Assembly: GCA_963727545.1 (NCBI GenBank)
Contig: CAVSGS010000011.1
Location: 438,968 to 502,967 of the forward strand
Origin: Flexifilum sp963727545
GTDB taxonomy: Bacteria; Chloroflexota; Anaerolineae; Aggregatilineales; Phototrophicaceae
DNA length: 64,000 bases
Reading direction: 5' to 3'
Shown here: positions 18,055-26,530 of the stretch, in pieces
How the letters are laid out: every line of letters starts with the position of its first letter
Numbering within the stretch: position 1 is the first letter of the stretch
The notes under the pieces: model-generated
Seen by the model: the letters and a program-made list of their open reading frames with translations, nothing else
Databases searched by the model: none
Told to the model about the DNA's origin: nothing
Translations under genes and position numbers: made by a program

Positions 18055-18064
18055 GCAGCCGGAC

Positions 18065-19324
18065 TTGGATACTCACGAAGATCGACAGCGGCTTTGGCGG
18101 CATCCCGATTTTGTGAAATTGTGGTCGGCGCGAACGATCTCATGGCTGGGATCGCATATTTCGTTTCTCGCCATCCCTCTGACGGCGGTGTTTCTGCTGG
18201 ACGCGACGCCGTTGCAAATGGGTTTCCTCACCGCAGCCGAAATGCTCCCTTATCTCCTGTTCGGTCTGTACATCGGCGCTTGGGTTGATCGTCTGACCCG
18301 ACGTCCGCTGCTGGTGATCGCGGACGTCGGGCGAGGATTGCTGACGTTCGCTATTCCGCTGCTGGTACTGTTTGGTGGACTGTCGATTGAACGCCTGATC
18401 CTGATCGCTTTCTTGGGCGGTATCCTCACCGTTGTGGCGGACGTAGCTGAAGAAGCCTACCTGCCCGCCTTGATCGGGCGGGATCGCTTGGCAGAGGGTT
18501 ACGCCAAGCTCTCCGCCAGTAGTTCGGCGACCGAAATGATCGGACCCGGCATCGCCGGATTGCTCGTGCAGTGGTTATCTGCGCCGATTGCGGTTGCGTT
18601 TGATGCCGTGTCGTTCCTAATTTCCGGCTTGCTGCTGCTGCGCATCCGAACACAGGAAGCGAAACCGATCCGCACCGCCGACCAAACCGGTATTTGGCGC
18701 GAAATCCGCGCGGGACTCGGTTTTTGTTTTCGTCACCGGACGCTGCGGGCGATTATCGCTACCTCGGTGACGCTTCAGCTATTCGGCGGCATGATCGACG
18801 CGCTGTTAATGCTTTACATCTCCCGTGATTTGGCGCTGTCGCCAATCTTCACCGGTATGATTTACGTGATTGGCAGCATGAGCGGGCTAGCTGCCGCCGG
18901 GTTTGCCGAACGGCTGATCGCCCGTTTTGGTCTTGGGCTGATCACGATTGCTTCAGCGGCGCTGATTAGCATTGGCTGGTTGACTATTCCGCTCGCGGGT
19001 GGGGTGCTGGTTCTGCCGATCATTGTGCTGCCGGTTTTCGCCGGAATGCTGCTGACAGGTGCCGGAAACACCCTGTTCAACGTTTCTACTCGCACGCTGA
19101 CGCAAACGCTGACTCCCGATCAAATGCTCGGTCGGGTCAATTCGAGTTCATTGTTTCTGGGAATGGGTGTGCTGCCGTTCGGATCGCTGGCGGGTGGCGC
19201 ATTAGCAACTTCGATCGGGACTCAGGCGACCCTGATCGTCGCGGGCGTTGGGATGCTCTTTGGCTGGTTGTGGGTGCTGTTTTCGCCGCTGCGTTCCATG
19301 TCAATGTCGCTATCGTCAAATTAG
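18065..19324 (+). CDS. MFS transporter (EntS-like exporter)
   Basis: A 419-residue major facilitator protein with about 12 transmembrane helices. The conserved loop 2-3 motif reads YIGAWVDRLTRRPLLVIAD. The N-terminal FVKLWSARTISWLGSHISFLAIPLTA is typical of EntS/MefA-like drug or siderophore exporters. The only start in frame near the N-terminus is a TTG at 18065, which has a weak ribosome site; it lies 11 nt after the preceding stop. The exported substrate is not predictable. Confidence 0.8.
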   Translation: MDTHEDRQRLWRHPDFVKLWSARTISWLGSHISFLAIPLTAVFLLDATPLQMGFLTAAEMLPYLLFGLYIGAWVDRLTRRPLLVIADVGRGLLTFAIPLLVLFGGLSIERLILIAFLGGILTVVADVAEEAYLPALIGRDRLAEGYAKLSASSSATEMIGPGIAGLLVQWLSAPIAVAFDAVSFLISGLLLLRIRTQEAKPIRTADQTGIWREIRAGLGFCFRHRTLRAIIATSVTLQLFGGMIDALLMLYISRDLALSPIFTGMIYVIGSMSGLAAAGFAERLIARFGLGLITIASAALISIGWLTIPLAGGVLVLPIIVLPVFAGMLLTGAGNTLFNVSTRTLTQTLTPDQMLGRVNSSSLFLGMGVLPFGSLAGGALATSIGTQATLIVAGVGMLFGWLWVLFSPLRSMSMSLSSN

Positions 19325-19348
19325 ATGATAATGTAAAAGGAAAATTTG

Positions 19349-19828
19349 ATGTCGTAAGCGCTGCAAGACCTCGGTTTGCCCGCCGGGATGTGCTATGGCT
19401 GTGGCTCCGCCAACCCGGATGGGCTGCACCTTAAGAGTTACTGGTCAGACGACGGGCAGTTCGTAATAGCGACCTTCCAGCCGCAGCCGAAATACACGTC
19501 CGGCTTCAAGAACGCGGTCTACGGCGGCTTGATCGCCTCGCTGATCGACTGTCATTCCAACTGGACGGCGATGGCGTTCGGCTACCGGGCTGAGGAGCGC
19601 GAACCGGGCACGCTGCCGCTGATCGTCTCGGTGACGGGGACGCTGTGCGTCAAGTATCTGAAGCCGACACCGCTCGACCAGCCGATCCACCTAAAGGCGT
19701 GGGTCGAAGGCGAGATCGGGCGCAAGACGCGCGTGCTCTGCGAACTGGGCACAGCAGAGACGGTCACCGCGACCGGCGACTCGGTTTTCGTGCGCGTCGA
19801 TGCGTCACAGTATTTAGGGACGGAGTAA
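19349..19828 (+). CDS. PaaI-type hotdog thioesterase with an in-frame stop at codon 3
   Basis: The open frame from TTG 19376 encodes a hotdog thioesterase of about 150 residues: MCYGCGSANPDGLHLK, then YGGLIASLIDCHSNWTA and VKYLKPTPLDQPIHLKAW. A better start exists in frame at ATG 19349, which has AAAAGGAAAA in front and would encode ALQDLGLPAG before MCYGCG. Its third codon is TAA (ATG TCG TAA GCG). The gene therefore appears to carry a nonsense change, or a base error, just after the real start. Acyl-CoA hydrolysis is the likely role. Confidence 0.75.
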
Positions 19829-19975
19829 AAAAGTACCGAGTACTGAGTGCTGAGTACCGAGTAAAAACGGTTACGCTGGGCTGGTGGTCAGCACTCCTAA
19901 CGGATCGTTTCCGGCGAAAACCGACGCAGCTCGTACTTGACTCAGCACTCATTGCTCAGCACTCAGCACTGTTTT
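19829..19975. repeat. GAGTACTGAGTGCTGAG / CAGCACTCAG inverted tandem repeat
   Basis: Tandem short units of GTACTGAGTGCTGAGTACC (19835-19865) and their complement CTCAGCACTCATTGCTCAGC (19940-19972) flank about 75 bp. The pair could form a long imperfect stem between the thioesterase and amidohydrolase genes. Confidence 0.6.
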
Positions 19976-19991
19976 TAGGGAGTAAGGAATC

Positions 19992-20783
19992 GTGGCGAAA
20001 CTTAAGATTACGCTCGCTCAGATGCAGGTCGCTGTCGGCGACGTGCGCAAGAATACCAGCGTCGCTGAGGAAATGATCGCCGAAGCCGCGCTGCGCGGCT
20101 CGCATTTGGTCGTGCTGCCCGAATTGTGGTCGACCGGCTATGCACTCGATCAAGCGCGCGATCTCGCCGCGCCGCTCAACGTCGGCACGTTCGCCCAGTT
20201 GGGCACGTGGGCGACGCAGAACAAGATCAGCATCGTCGGCTCGGTGCTGGAAAAACGCGGCTTGGAAGTCACCAACAGCGGGACGTTCTTTGCTCCCAAC
20301 GGGCGGCTGATGGGCGTCTATCGCAAGATTCACCTGTTCCGGCTGATGGACGAGCATCGCTGGTTGCAGCCGGGCAACGCGCCGCTGATCATGGACCTGC
20401 CGTGGGGGACGACCGGTATGGCGATCTGCTACGATCTGCGCTTCCCGGAACTGTTCCGGCGCTATGCGGTACAGGGCGCCAAAGTGATCGTCTTGCCCGC
20501 CGAGTGGCCCCTCGAACGGATCGATCACTGGCGGGCGCTGCTTCAAGCCCGCGCCATCGAGAATCAATGCTATATGGTGGCGACCAACTGCGCCGGACCG
20601 AGCGGCAATACCACCTTCGGCGGGCACTCGATGATCGTCGATCCTTGGGGCAAGATCGTCGTCGAAGTCGGCGAGCAGCCGACCGTCGTCACCGCCGAGA
20701 TCGAGGTCGATTATGCCGATACGATCCGCAACCGCATCCCCGTGTTCGAGGATCGGCGCACTGACGTCTACGGCAGTTTCTAG
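19992..20783 (+). CDS. carbon-nitrogen hydrolase (nitrilase superfamily)
   Basis: This 263-residue omega-amidase/Nit2-like enzyme has the catalytic triad E44 (VLPELW), K112 (YRKIHLF) and C146 (MAICYDLRFPE). A second Glu-like position follows in the C-terminal AEWPLERIDHW block. It cleaves amide or nitrile C-N bonds of a small substrate, perhaps 2-oxoglutaramate. The GTG start at 19992 follows GGAGTAAGGAA. Confidence 0.9.
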   Translation: MAKLKITLAQMQVAVGDVRKNTSVAEEMIAEAALRGSHLVVLPELWSTGYALDQARDLAAPLNVGTFAQLGTWATQNKISIVGSVLEKRGLEVTNSGTFFAPNGRLMGVYRKIHLFRLMDEHRWLQPGNAPLIMDLPWGTTGMAICYDLRFPELFRRYAVQGAKVIVLPAEWPLERIDHWRALLQARAIENQCYMVATNCAGPSGNTTFGGHSMIVDPWGKIVVEVGEQPTVVTAEIEVDYADTIRNRIPVFEDRRTDVYGSF

Positions 20784-21112
20784 AGATTGGTACTCGTTCG
20801 CTAACGCTGTGACTGCTCTCGTGCTGCGCCCCATTGACACCAAGTTAAGGAATCGCCCGCCTTTTGAGAGCGTGTTCGCGGCGTGTCGCCAGAGGCTCGA
20901 AGCCTCTGGCTAAGCATTCAAGCCGCCTGAAGACGGCTAAAAACCATTTCCACCCGTCATGCAGCTCGCTTCAGCGAGCTTGATTTGGTAGCCGGGGGAT
21001 TTGATCCCCCGGCGGCACGAGCAAAAACGTCGGTCAAATCGTTTAAGTTGGTACGTATGGGGCGCAGCGCGCTGCGCCCCTACGATGACAATTCTCGCTC
21101 AGTTTCTCACCC
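20784..21112. other. 329-bp convergent intergenic region with stacked hairpins
   Basis: There is no gene. It holds several perfect hairpins in a row: CCAGAGGCTCGAAGCCTCTGG (20890-20911), a GCCGCCTGAAGACGGC stem (about 20924), GCTCGCTTCAGCGAGC (about 20967), GCCGGGGGATTTGATCCCCC (20993-21012) and the GTATGGGGC-type repeat at 21055. They separate convergent genes and may serve as multiple terminators. Confidence 0.55.
21055..21083. repeat. palindromic repeat, core GCAGCGCGCTGC
   Basis: This is a variant left arm GTATGGGGC, with an intact right arm GCCCCTAC. It is the last hairpin before the FMN reductase stop codon. Confidence 0.7.
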
Positions 21113-21700
21113 TTAGCCGACATTAGCCGTGACCGGCGCGCGCAGCGTTTGCAGGGCGGTCGCCCAGCGCTGCAGTTCCGCCAGCATGACGTTGGCGGCT
21201 TTGGCTTGCATCTCGCCGGGATCGAAGCTGCCGGTCTCGGCGTTCAAGTGCTGCATGAAGAACGGGATCGCGACGGCTTCCGCCATCGGCATCATCTTGA
21301 GCGAGGTGACGTACTGCTTGGTCATTTGCACGCCGCGCGTCCCGCCCGAAACACCCCCGTAGCTGACAAAACCGACCGGCTTGTATGCCCATTCGTTATG
21401 CAGATAAACCAGCGCGTTCGTCAGCGAGGGCGGCGTCCCGAAGTTGTACTCCGGCGTGACGAAGATGAAGGCATCGGCGCGGGCGATGCGCTCGCTCCAC
21501 GCTTTGGTGTGATCGTGTTCGTACTGCTCCAAGCGCGGGTGCTTCGCTTCGTCGAACAGCGGCAGATCGACTTCGGCGAGGTCAATCAGTTCGGCGTCGA
21601 AGCCTTCGAACTGGTCGGCGATGTCCATGAACCAGCGAGCGACCGCGCCACCTTTGCGCTCGTCGCGCGTGCTGACGAGGATAACGGCTAGTTTGAGCAT
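21113..21700 (-). CDS. NADPH-dependent FMN reductase (flavodoxin-like)
   Basis: The 195-residue product matches the FMN_red/WrbA-like family. Marks include VILVSTRDERKGGAVARWF for the phosphate loop, the segment IFVTPEYNFGTPPSLTNALVYLHNEW and YGGVSGGTRGVQ near the flavin. It likely reduces quinones, azo compounds or FMN with NADPH. A strong AAGGAGG precedes the ATG. YceI lies upstream on the same strand, separated by a hairpin at 21732. Confidence 0.92.
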   Translation of the reverse strand: MLKLAVILVSTRDERKGGAVARWFMDIADQFEGFDAELIDLAEVDLPLFDEAKHPRLEQYEHDHTKAWSERIARADAFIFVTPEYNFGTPPSLTNALVYLHNEWAYKPVGFVSYGGVSGGTRGVQMTKQYVTSLKMMPMAEAVAIPFFMQHLNAETGSFDPGEMQAKAANVMLAELQRWATALQTLRAPVTANVG

Positions 21701-21731
21701 ATTTACCTCCTTAGAATGAGCGGAAATCGAA

Positions 21732-21759
21732 GCGCCGTCCTTCGCCTGAAGGACGGCGC
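21732..21759 (-). terminator. hairpin between YceI and FMN reductase
   Basis: GCGCCGTCCTT pairs perfectly with AAGGACGGCGC. Only a weak T-rich stretch follows on the minus strand, so termination may be partial. It could also be a processing hairpin. Confidence 0.5.
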
Positions 21760-21800
21760 GATGAAATTGCGGTTTAGCGACGGGCGGATCGAGCTGGAAG

Positions 21801-22358
21801 CTAGACCGACGCAGCGGCGGCAGTATCGGTTTCCGTCTGCAGCACGGCTTCGACGTCGATGCTGATCTTGATGTCCTTGCTCACCAGCACGCCACCGGCT
21901 TCAACGGCGACGTTCCAAGTCAAGCCCCAGTCTTCACGGTTGATCTTGGCAGTGGCGGCGAAGCCTGCGCGCTTGTCGCCGAAGGGGCTGTTGAGCGCGC
22001 CGAGGTATTCGACCGTGAGGGTCACGGGATGCGTGACGCCGCGAATGGTCAAATCGCCGGTGACGCGGGCTTCGTCGTCGCTGGTCACTTCGACCTTGGT
22101 GCTCTTGAACGCCATCGTCGGGAAGTTCGCTACGTCGAGGAAGTCGGCGCTGCGCAGGTGATTATCGCGGTCGGCGACACCCGTGCTGACGGTCGTCGTG
22201 TCGATCACCGCTTCGACGAAGCTGTTTTCGGGATGTTCCGGGTCAAAAACCAGCTTGCCGGTGGGGGTGCCAAAGCTGCCACGCACGGTCGTGACCATCA
22301 TGTGTCGCGCCGAGAAACTGACGCTGGTGTGCGCCGGGTCGAAGGTCCAAGTTGCCAT
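21801..22358 (-). CDS. YceI family protein (cytoplasmic type)
   Basis: A 185-residue lipocalin-fold YceI domain begins WTFDPAHTSVSFSARHMMVTTVRGSFG. It also carries FKSTKVEVTSDDEARVTGDLTIRGVTHPVTLTVEY. Such proteins bind isoprenoids or other lipophiles. No signal peptide is seen, unlike the second YceI at 49125. AGGAG precedes the ATG. Confidence 0.93.
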   Translation of the reverse strand: MATWTFDPAHTSVSFSARHMMVTTVRGSFGTPTGKLVFDPEHPENSFVEAVIDTTTVSTGVADRDNHLRSADFLDVANFPTMAFKSTKVEVTSDDEARVTGDLTIRGVTHPVTLTVEYLGALNSPFGDKRAGFAATAKINREDWGLTWNVAVEAGGVLVSKDIKISIDVEAVLQTETDTAAAASV

Positions 22359-22526
22359 GAGCGTTACTCCTGAGCCGTCTCACAATGGAAACGGACTGTA
22401 GTCCGGTTAATCTCTTATAGTATACCTCAGAGTGGGCAGAAGTGAGATTAAGAGATGATAAGTAAACGGACTGTAGTCCGCTTTATGATCGAGGGGGATA
22501 AGCGCAGCGCCTACTCAACTTTGTTT

Positions 22527-23033
22527 TCACTGCCCACAATCACGGATGGTAACCCGGGGCGGATCAAGACGTGTACACATCGTCCATTGCTCGCAGATGC
22601 CCCACTCGGTCACCGTGAGCTGCCACGTCGTCAAATCAAGCTGGTTGTCGATGTCGAGTCCGTATTGATTTCTGATCCACAAATCATAGGTGACTGCCGT
22701 TAGGAAGTTGGCATACTTCCATTCGCCAACCGACGCGCTGGTGATCGTCCCCAAATCGCAGCTGCGCCCGCTCTGGCGATCAACAATAGTGAGGGTGGAC
22801 ATCGGCACAGACGCAGCATAAAAGCGCACCTGCCGATCCCATCCCAGATCGAACTGGTGAGTCGAGCCAACGCTGCTGGTCGCCGGGGGCGGGTAGGTCG
22901 CTTCGACCGCGCTTCTTGTCCACACGTAGGCGCTGGAAAACCGTTGATCCCATACGATCTTGGTGACGCCCGCCAGAAGAATCAGCAAGATCGTCGCCAA
23001 TATGATTGCTTCCAAGCCGATTTTGCGTCTCAT
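22527..23033 (-). CDS. hypothetical membrane-anchored protein
   Basis: The 168-residue product has one N-terminal transmembrane anchor (LEAIILATILLILLAGV, residues 8-24) and an extracytoplasmic domain. That domain has a Ser/Pro-rich linker followed by beta-like segments with four or five Cys (RSCDLG, GICEQWTMCT, IRDCGQ) that could form disulfides. No family is recognised. It follows the TetR gene by 52 nt on the same strand and may share its transcript. Confidence 0.65.
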   Translation of the reverse strand: MRRKIGLEAIILATILLILLAGVTKIVWDQRFSSAYVWTRSAVEATYPPPATSSVGSTHQFDLGWDRQVRFYAASVPMSTLTIVDRQSGRSCDLGTITSASVGEWKYANFLTAVTYDLWIRNQYGLDIDNQLDLTTWQLTVTEWGICEQWTMCTRLDPPRVTIRDCGQ

Positions 23034-23085
23034 CCGGTGTCCCGATGGTTCGCGATGAAGATTGGGCGTACCGCCCGGTCGAAGT

Positions 23086-23673
23086 TCAGTCGAGCAGGCT
23101 GTCGAGCACGCGGATCAAGTTCGCGCCGATGTGGACCGCGCTATAGCCGTGAATTTCCATCTGAAACTGGATCGTGCGGGGGTTGAGCATCACGAAGATG
23201 AGGTCGGCAGCGTACTCGACATCGACGACCGGATGGAGTTGTTGGAGCAAGCCCCGGATCGTCTGCCGCCACCAGCGGTGCGCCGGATGATAGAGGCTCG
23301 TGTCTGACGCTATCGTAAAGAGGATTTCCTGATTCCGCACAATGAAGGCGATAACCTCGCCCACATACCATTCGAGATCCGTTCGAACGTCCCCGCGCTG
23401 GCGCAGCCGCGCCAACGCCCGGTTCTGGAAGTCCCGCTGATCTTCGTCGATCAGCACTTGGCAGAGTTCAACTTTGTTGGCGAAATGGCGGTAGAGCGTG
23501 CCTTTGCCAACTCCCGCTGCCTCGGCGACTTCGGACATTGTTACGGCTTCAACACCGTTCTGCGCGAACAAGCGCTGGGCAGTGTCCAGCAGCAAGGCGC
23601 GGTTTTTCACGGCGTCAGCCCGGATGGGTCGGGGATCAGGTAGGATAAGGTTGTTGTCCATGCGATCACCCAT
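23086..23673 (-). CDS. TetR/AcrR-family regulator
   Basis: A 195-residue repressor with the N-terminal helix-turn-helix AVTMSEVAEAAGVGKGTLYRHFANK, closely matching the TetR_N consensus. The C-terminal helical domain is of the SBP-bacterial AcrR kind. The start could be 23673 or the ATG at 23661 (MDNNLIL); the ribosome sites do not decide. It diverges from the nuclease gene at 23739. Confidence 0.88.
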   Translation of the reverse strand: MGDRMDNNLILPDPRPIRADAVKNRALLLDTAQRLFAQNGVEAVTMSEVAEAAGVGKGTLYRHFANKVELCQVLIDEDQRDFQNRALARLRQRGDVRTDLEWYVGEVIAFIVRNQEILFTIASDTSLYHPAHRWWRQTIRGLLQQLHPVVDVEYAADLIFVMLNPRTIQFQMEIHGYSAVHIGANLIRVLDSLLD

Positions 23674-23738
23674 ACACTAAACTTCTGTTCTAAGTTAAAG
23701 TATATGTCGTTTAAGCTTAAACCGACAGGTAAAGTCTT

Positions 23739-24266
23739 GTGCGCAAATGGGTGATGTTCTTCCTGTTTTTGCTAATCTCGCTCAGTGCTTGCTCGGTGAG
23801 CGTCAATGCGCCCGCTGACAGCGGCGGCGGTCCTCCCGTATCCGGCGACAGTGCCAGCGTCACCCGCGTGATCGACGGCGACACGATCGACGTGGAGCTG
23901 AACGGCGTCGGCTATCGCGTGCGCTACATCGGCATGAACACGCCGGAGCGTGACGAGCCCTGCTATGCCGAAGCGACCGCCGCCAACGCCGCGCTGGTCG
24001 CCAACCAGACGGTCACGCTGGTCAAGGATACCAGCAACACCGACGTCTATGGTCGGCTGCTGCGCTACGTCTATGTCAGCGGCAACGGTGTTGCTAACGA
24101 TTTCGTCAACGCCGACCTCGTGCGCGACGGCTGGGCGGAGAACGCCGAGTATCCGCCGGATACCAAGTACGCGGCGACCTTTCGCCAGTTGGAGGCGCAA
24201 GCCGCCGCTGCCGACATCGGCTGCCACCCGACCGGCATTTTCGACGATGGCAGCACCACCCGCTGA
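23739..24266 (+). CDS. thermonuclease (SNase-like) lipoprotein
   Basis: The 175-residue secreted nuclease has a lipoprotein signal with lipobox LSAC (Cys18), then a staphylococcal-nuclease fold. Catalytic residues are R62 (VRYIGMNTPE), E70 and R106 (DVYGRLLRY), with D46/D48 in RVIDGDT. It probably degrades extracellular DNA or RNA at the cell surface. The GTG start is the first in frame before the signal sequence. Confidence 0.88.
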   Translation: MRKWVMFFLFLLISLSACSVSVNAPADSGGGPPVSGDSASVTRVIDGDTIDVELNGVGYRVRYIGMNTPERDEPCYAEATAANAALVANQTVTLVKDTSNTDVYGRLLRYVYVSGNGVANDFVNADLVRDGWAENAEYPPDTKYAATFRQLEAQAAAADIGCHPTGIFDDGSTTR

Positions 24267-24294
24267 GGCATATCAATCTCCTGCCGGCGATCTT

Positions 24295-24343
24295 GTAGGG
24301 GCGAGGCATGCCTCGCCCAAGAGCCTGCCTGATCGATCCCCTA
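24295..24343. repeat. interrupted palindromic repeat, core GAGGCATGCCTC
   Basis: GTAGGGGCGAGGCATGCCTC is complete, but about 23 bp (AAGAGCCTG...) separate it from a final CCCCTAC at 24337-24343. It looks like a copy with an insertion in the right arm. Confidence 0.6.
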
Positions 24344-24403
24344 CAATCCATGCGATCTGAAGTTTTCAGATACCTCTGAATGTGAAGCGAAAGGCTGAAT
24401 CCC

Positions 24404-24835
24404 ATGCCGAATATCGAAGACGCGATTTTGCTGGCGACCGAGAAGCACCGGGGGCAGGTCGACAAGAGCGGCGCGCCCTACATCGTCCATCCCTTGCAGG
24501 TGATGTGCCGGATGCGCACCGAGACCGAACGGATCGTCGCCGTGCTCCATGACGTGGTCGAGGACACCGACGTGACGCTCGCCGATCTGCGCGGGCTGGG
24601 TTACAGCGACGAGATCGTCGCGGCGATCGATCACCTGTCGCGGCGCGAGGGCGAGAGCTACGAGGAATTCATCCAGCGGATCAAGCCGCATCCGCTGGCG
24701 GTGCGGGTCAAGCTCGGCGATTTGCAGGACAACATGGACATTCGCCGCGCCGGGAAGCTCGGCGCGAAAGACCTCGAACGTCTCCAGCGCTATCAGGCAG
24801 CGTGGTTCGAACTCACCGGCGAACGCGCGCCGTAA
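24404..24835 (+). CDS. HD-domain (p)ppGpp hydrolase-like protein
   Basis: The 143-residue product matches the HD_4/MESH1-like family: ATEKHRGQVDKSGAPYIVHP (H and P of motif 1), LHDVVEDTD (HD metal pair) and VRVKLGDLQDNMD. These are the residues of RelA/SpoT hydrolase domains without the synthetase half. It may degrade alarmone or another nucleotide. Ribosome site AAAGG is slightly distant. Confidence 0.85.
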   Translation: MPNIEDAILLATEKHRGQVDKSGAPYIVHPLQVMCRMRTETERIVAVLHDVVEDTDVTLADLRGLGYSDEIVAAIDHLSRREGESYEEFIQRIKPHPLAVRVKLGDLQDNMDIRRAGKLGAKDLERLQRYQAAWFELTGERAP

Positions 24836-24911
24836 ATATCACGCCGCTGCGCTGCGGTCTGAAACTCCGTTTCAGCACTTCGTTTCGCGCTCTCCAATGC
24901 AGTCGGACGCT

Positions 24912-24953
24912 CCCCCTCTCTACGCAGTGGAGAGGGGGCTGGGGGGTGAGGTT
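24912..24953. repeat. CCTCACCCCC-family repeat, inverted
   Basis: CCCCCTCTC, a short centre, GAGAGGGGG, then CTGGGGGGTGAGGTT. It lies between the convergent HD and HTH_42 genes and may act as a terminator. Confidence 0.65.
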
Positions 24954-26023
24954 AGATCATTTCCAGCGTGAGACTCAACCCCAGAAAATCGGCGAAGCGC
25001 TGGGCGGCGGCGTTGATCGCGTCCTGCTGCTCGCTGCTGAGCAAGAAGAAGGGCTGAAGCTGCACAGTCACGGCGGCTTTCTTCAGCGTTCGTCGCCAAA
25101 TCCCGACGACCTGACCATCGAGCACGATGGTGTGGTTGAACAAGAAGTTGCCGCGCGCGTCGAGGTGGCGGTCGTGGATCGCGTCGTAGATCAGCCCACG
25201 GTCGGTGTAGCCGACGATGTACTCGTCATAGTTGGGCAGCAAATAGGCGCTTGACCCGGCGCCGATCTCCGCCGATGTCTGCTGACCAGTAAGTCGCGCC
25301 GTCGATCTCGGCGCTTGCCAACTCGCCCGCCAGTGACTCGATCCCCTGCTTCGCGTCGGCGACGGTCAAGCCTGACCACCACGCGAAGTCCTTGAGCGTC
25401 GCCGGTGCGTGTCCGCTGAAGTAGCGGCGCGTCAGTTCGGCGAGCGCCTCCTCGCGAGCTAGCTTGGTCGCGTTCGGGGCGCGTTCTGCCAACAGCGCGT
25501 AGGTCTGCTGCTTGCCTCGCCGCGCCCCGCTGCCGATCAAGCCGCTGAGTTCGGCGTGCATCAGGAAGTGAACGAGCCGTTGGCTGTCGCTGGTGTCGAT
25601 CTGCCCGACTTGCAGCGCCTCGGCGAGTTCGGATCGCGTGCGGTGGTGACCGTCCGCCAGCGCCCGCTCGATGATCCCGAAGGCGCGGCTCAGCAGCGCG
25701 TCGTCGATCTCAAGTTGGCGGTCGTAGTAGGCGACCTGCTGCCGAACGCGCGGCGCGGTCAGGTCGAGCAGCCAGCGGATGTCGGCGGGGGTGACGAAAT
25801 GCCACGTCGGGCGCAGGACGTGCGTCCGCAGGATCGCGCCGTCGTCGAACGCGCGCTGAAGACTCGCTTCAGTCGCGCCGATCAAGCGCTGCCCGACCGC
25901 CCATAACGCCATGCCGTAATCCTGTGCTTGCATTGCGCCGAACCAGCCGACCACCGCCGCCGGATCGCTGCGGGTTGGCGGGTTGAGGTGCTGGTTATGC
26001 AAACGTTGATCGGTGATAAGCAT
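24952..26023 (-). CDS. winged-helix (HTH_42 / AlkZ-YcaQ-like) protein, frameshifted
   Basis: Removing one base near 25258-25266 gives a 356-residue protein of the HTH_42 family. Members include crosslink DNA glycosylases AlkZ/YcaQ. Visible are GWFGAMQAQDYGMALWAVGQRL, THVLRPTWHFVTPADIRWLL, RYFSGHAPATLKDFAWWSGL and the C-terminal YLLPNYDEYIVGYTDRG...FNHTIVLDGQVVGIWRR. The two frames meet in a Gly/Ala linker. A DNA-repair role is plausible, but the QxQ active-site motif cannot be confirmed. Confidence 0.8.
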
Positions 26024-26170
26024 CAGTTAAGTCTCGGCTGTAGATGACAGGTTGAAGGGGAGCAGCCCCTTTAGTTGTGGGTGTTCGGATCAGCGTTTTA
26101 TGCCGGTTCGCTGCCGATTCGTGAAACGAGTCGGCAGCCATTCCATTGCTGGAGAATGATGGGCGCATCT

Positions 26171-26194
26171 GTAGGGGCGCACGGCGGTGCGCCC
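26171..26194. repeat. palindromic repeat, core GCACGGCGGTGC (truncated)
   Basis: GTAGGGGCGCACGGCGGTGC is followed by GCCC, and then the right arm is lost (GAACTCCCC). Confidence 0.6.
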
Positions 26195-26223
26195 GAACTC
26201 CCCTCAAACCGGGACAGCAGCAC

Positions 26224-26530
26224 TTAGTCCGCTGTCCGGTTATGGGGCACGAGCCACCCGTCCCGGTACCACGCCATAATCTGCTCTGGCTCGATGCTGT
26301 GCGCCCCCACATCCGCGAAGCTGAAGCCGTCCGGGTGAGCGTCGAGCAGCGCTTCGAGCGCCGCATCCTCGAGATACGTCACCAGATAATCGTGATAGAT
26401 GCCCTTCGCCCCCGCCCGGTAGCACCAGATCGGCAGGCGCGAACCGCGTTAATCCGTTGATCCGTTCAAGGCGATACTGCATCGGCTGCGCTGGTTTCGC
26501 CTTGAGGATCGTCTCGGCGTAGGCGTTCAA
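26224..26530 (-). CDS. conserved hypothetical protein following the glycosyltransferase (frameshifted)
   Basis: Correcting one base near 26442 yields about 101 residues: N-terminal AETILKAKPAQPMQYRLERI, then LPIWCYRAGAKGIYHDYLVT and an acidic tail EDAALEALLDAHPDGFSFAD to HNRTAD. No family is recognised. The putative TTG start overlaps the TGA of the glycosyltransferase gene (TTGA). The alternative is that this is the true C-terminal extension of that protein, joined by another frameshift, since the junction reads smoothly as SIE/QLNAYAE. Confidence 0.5.
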
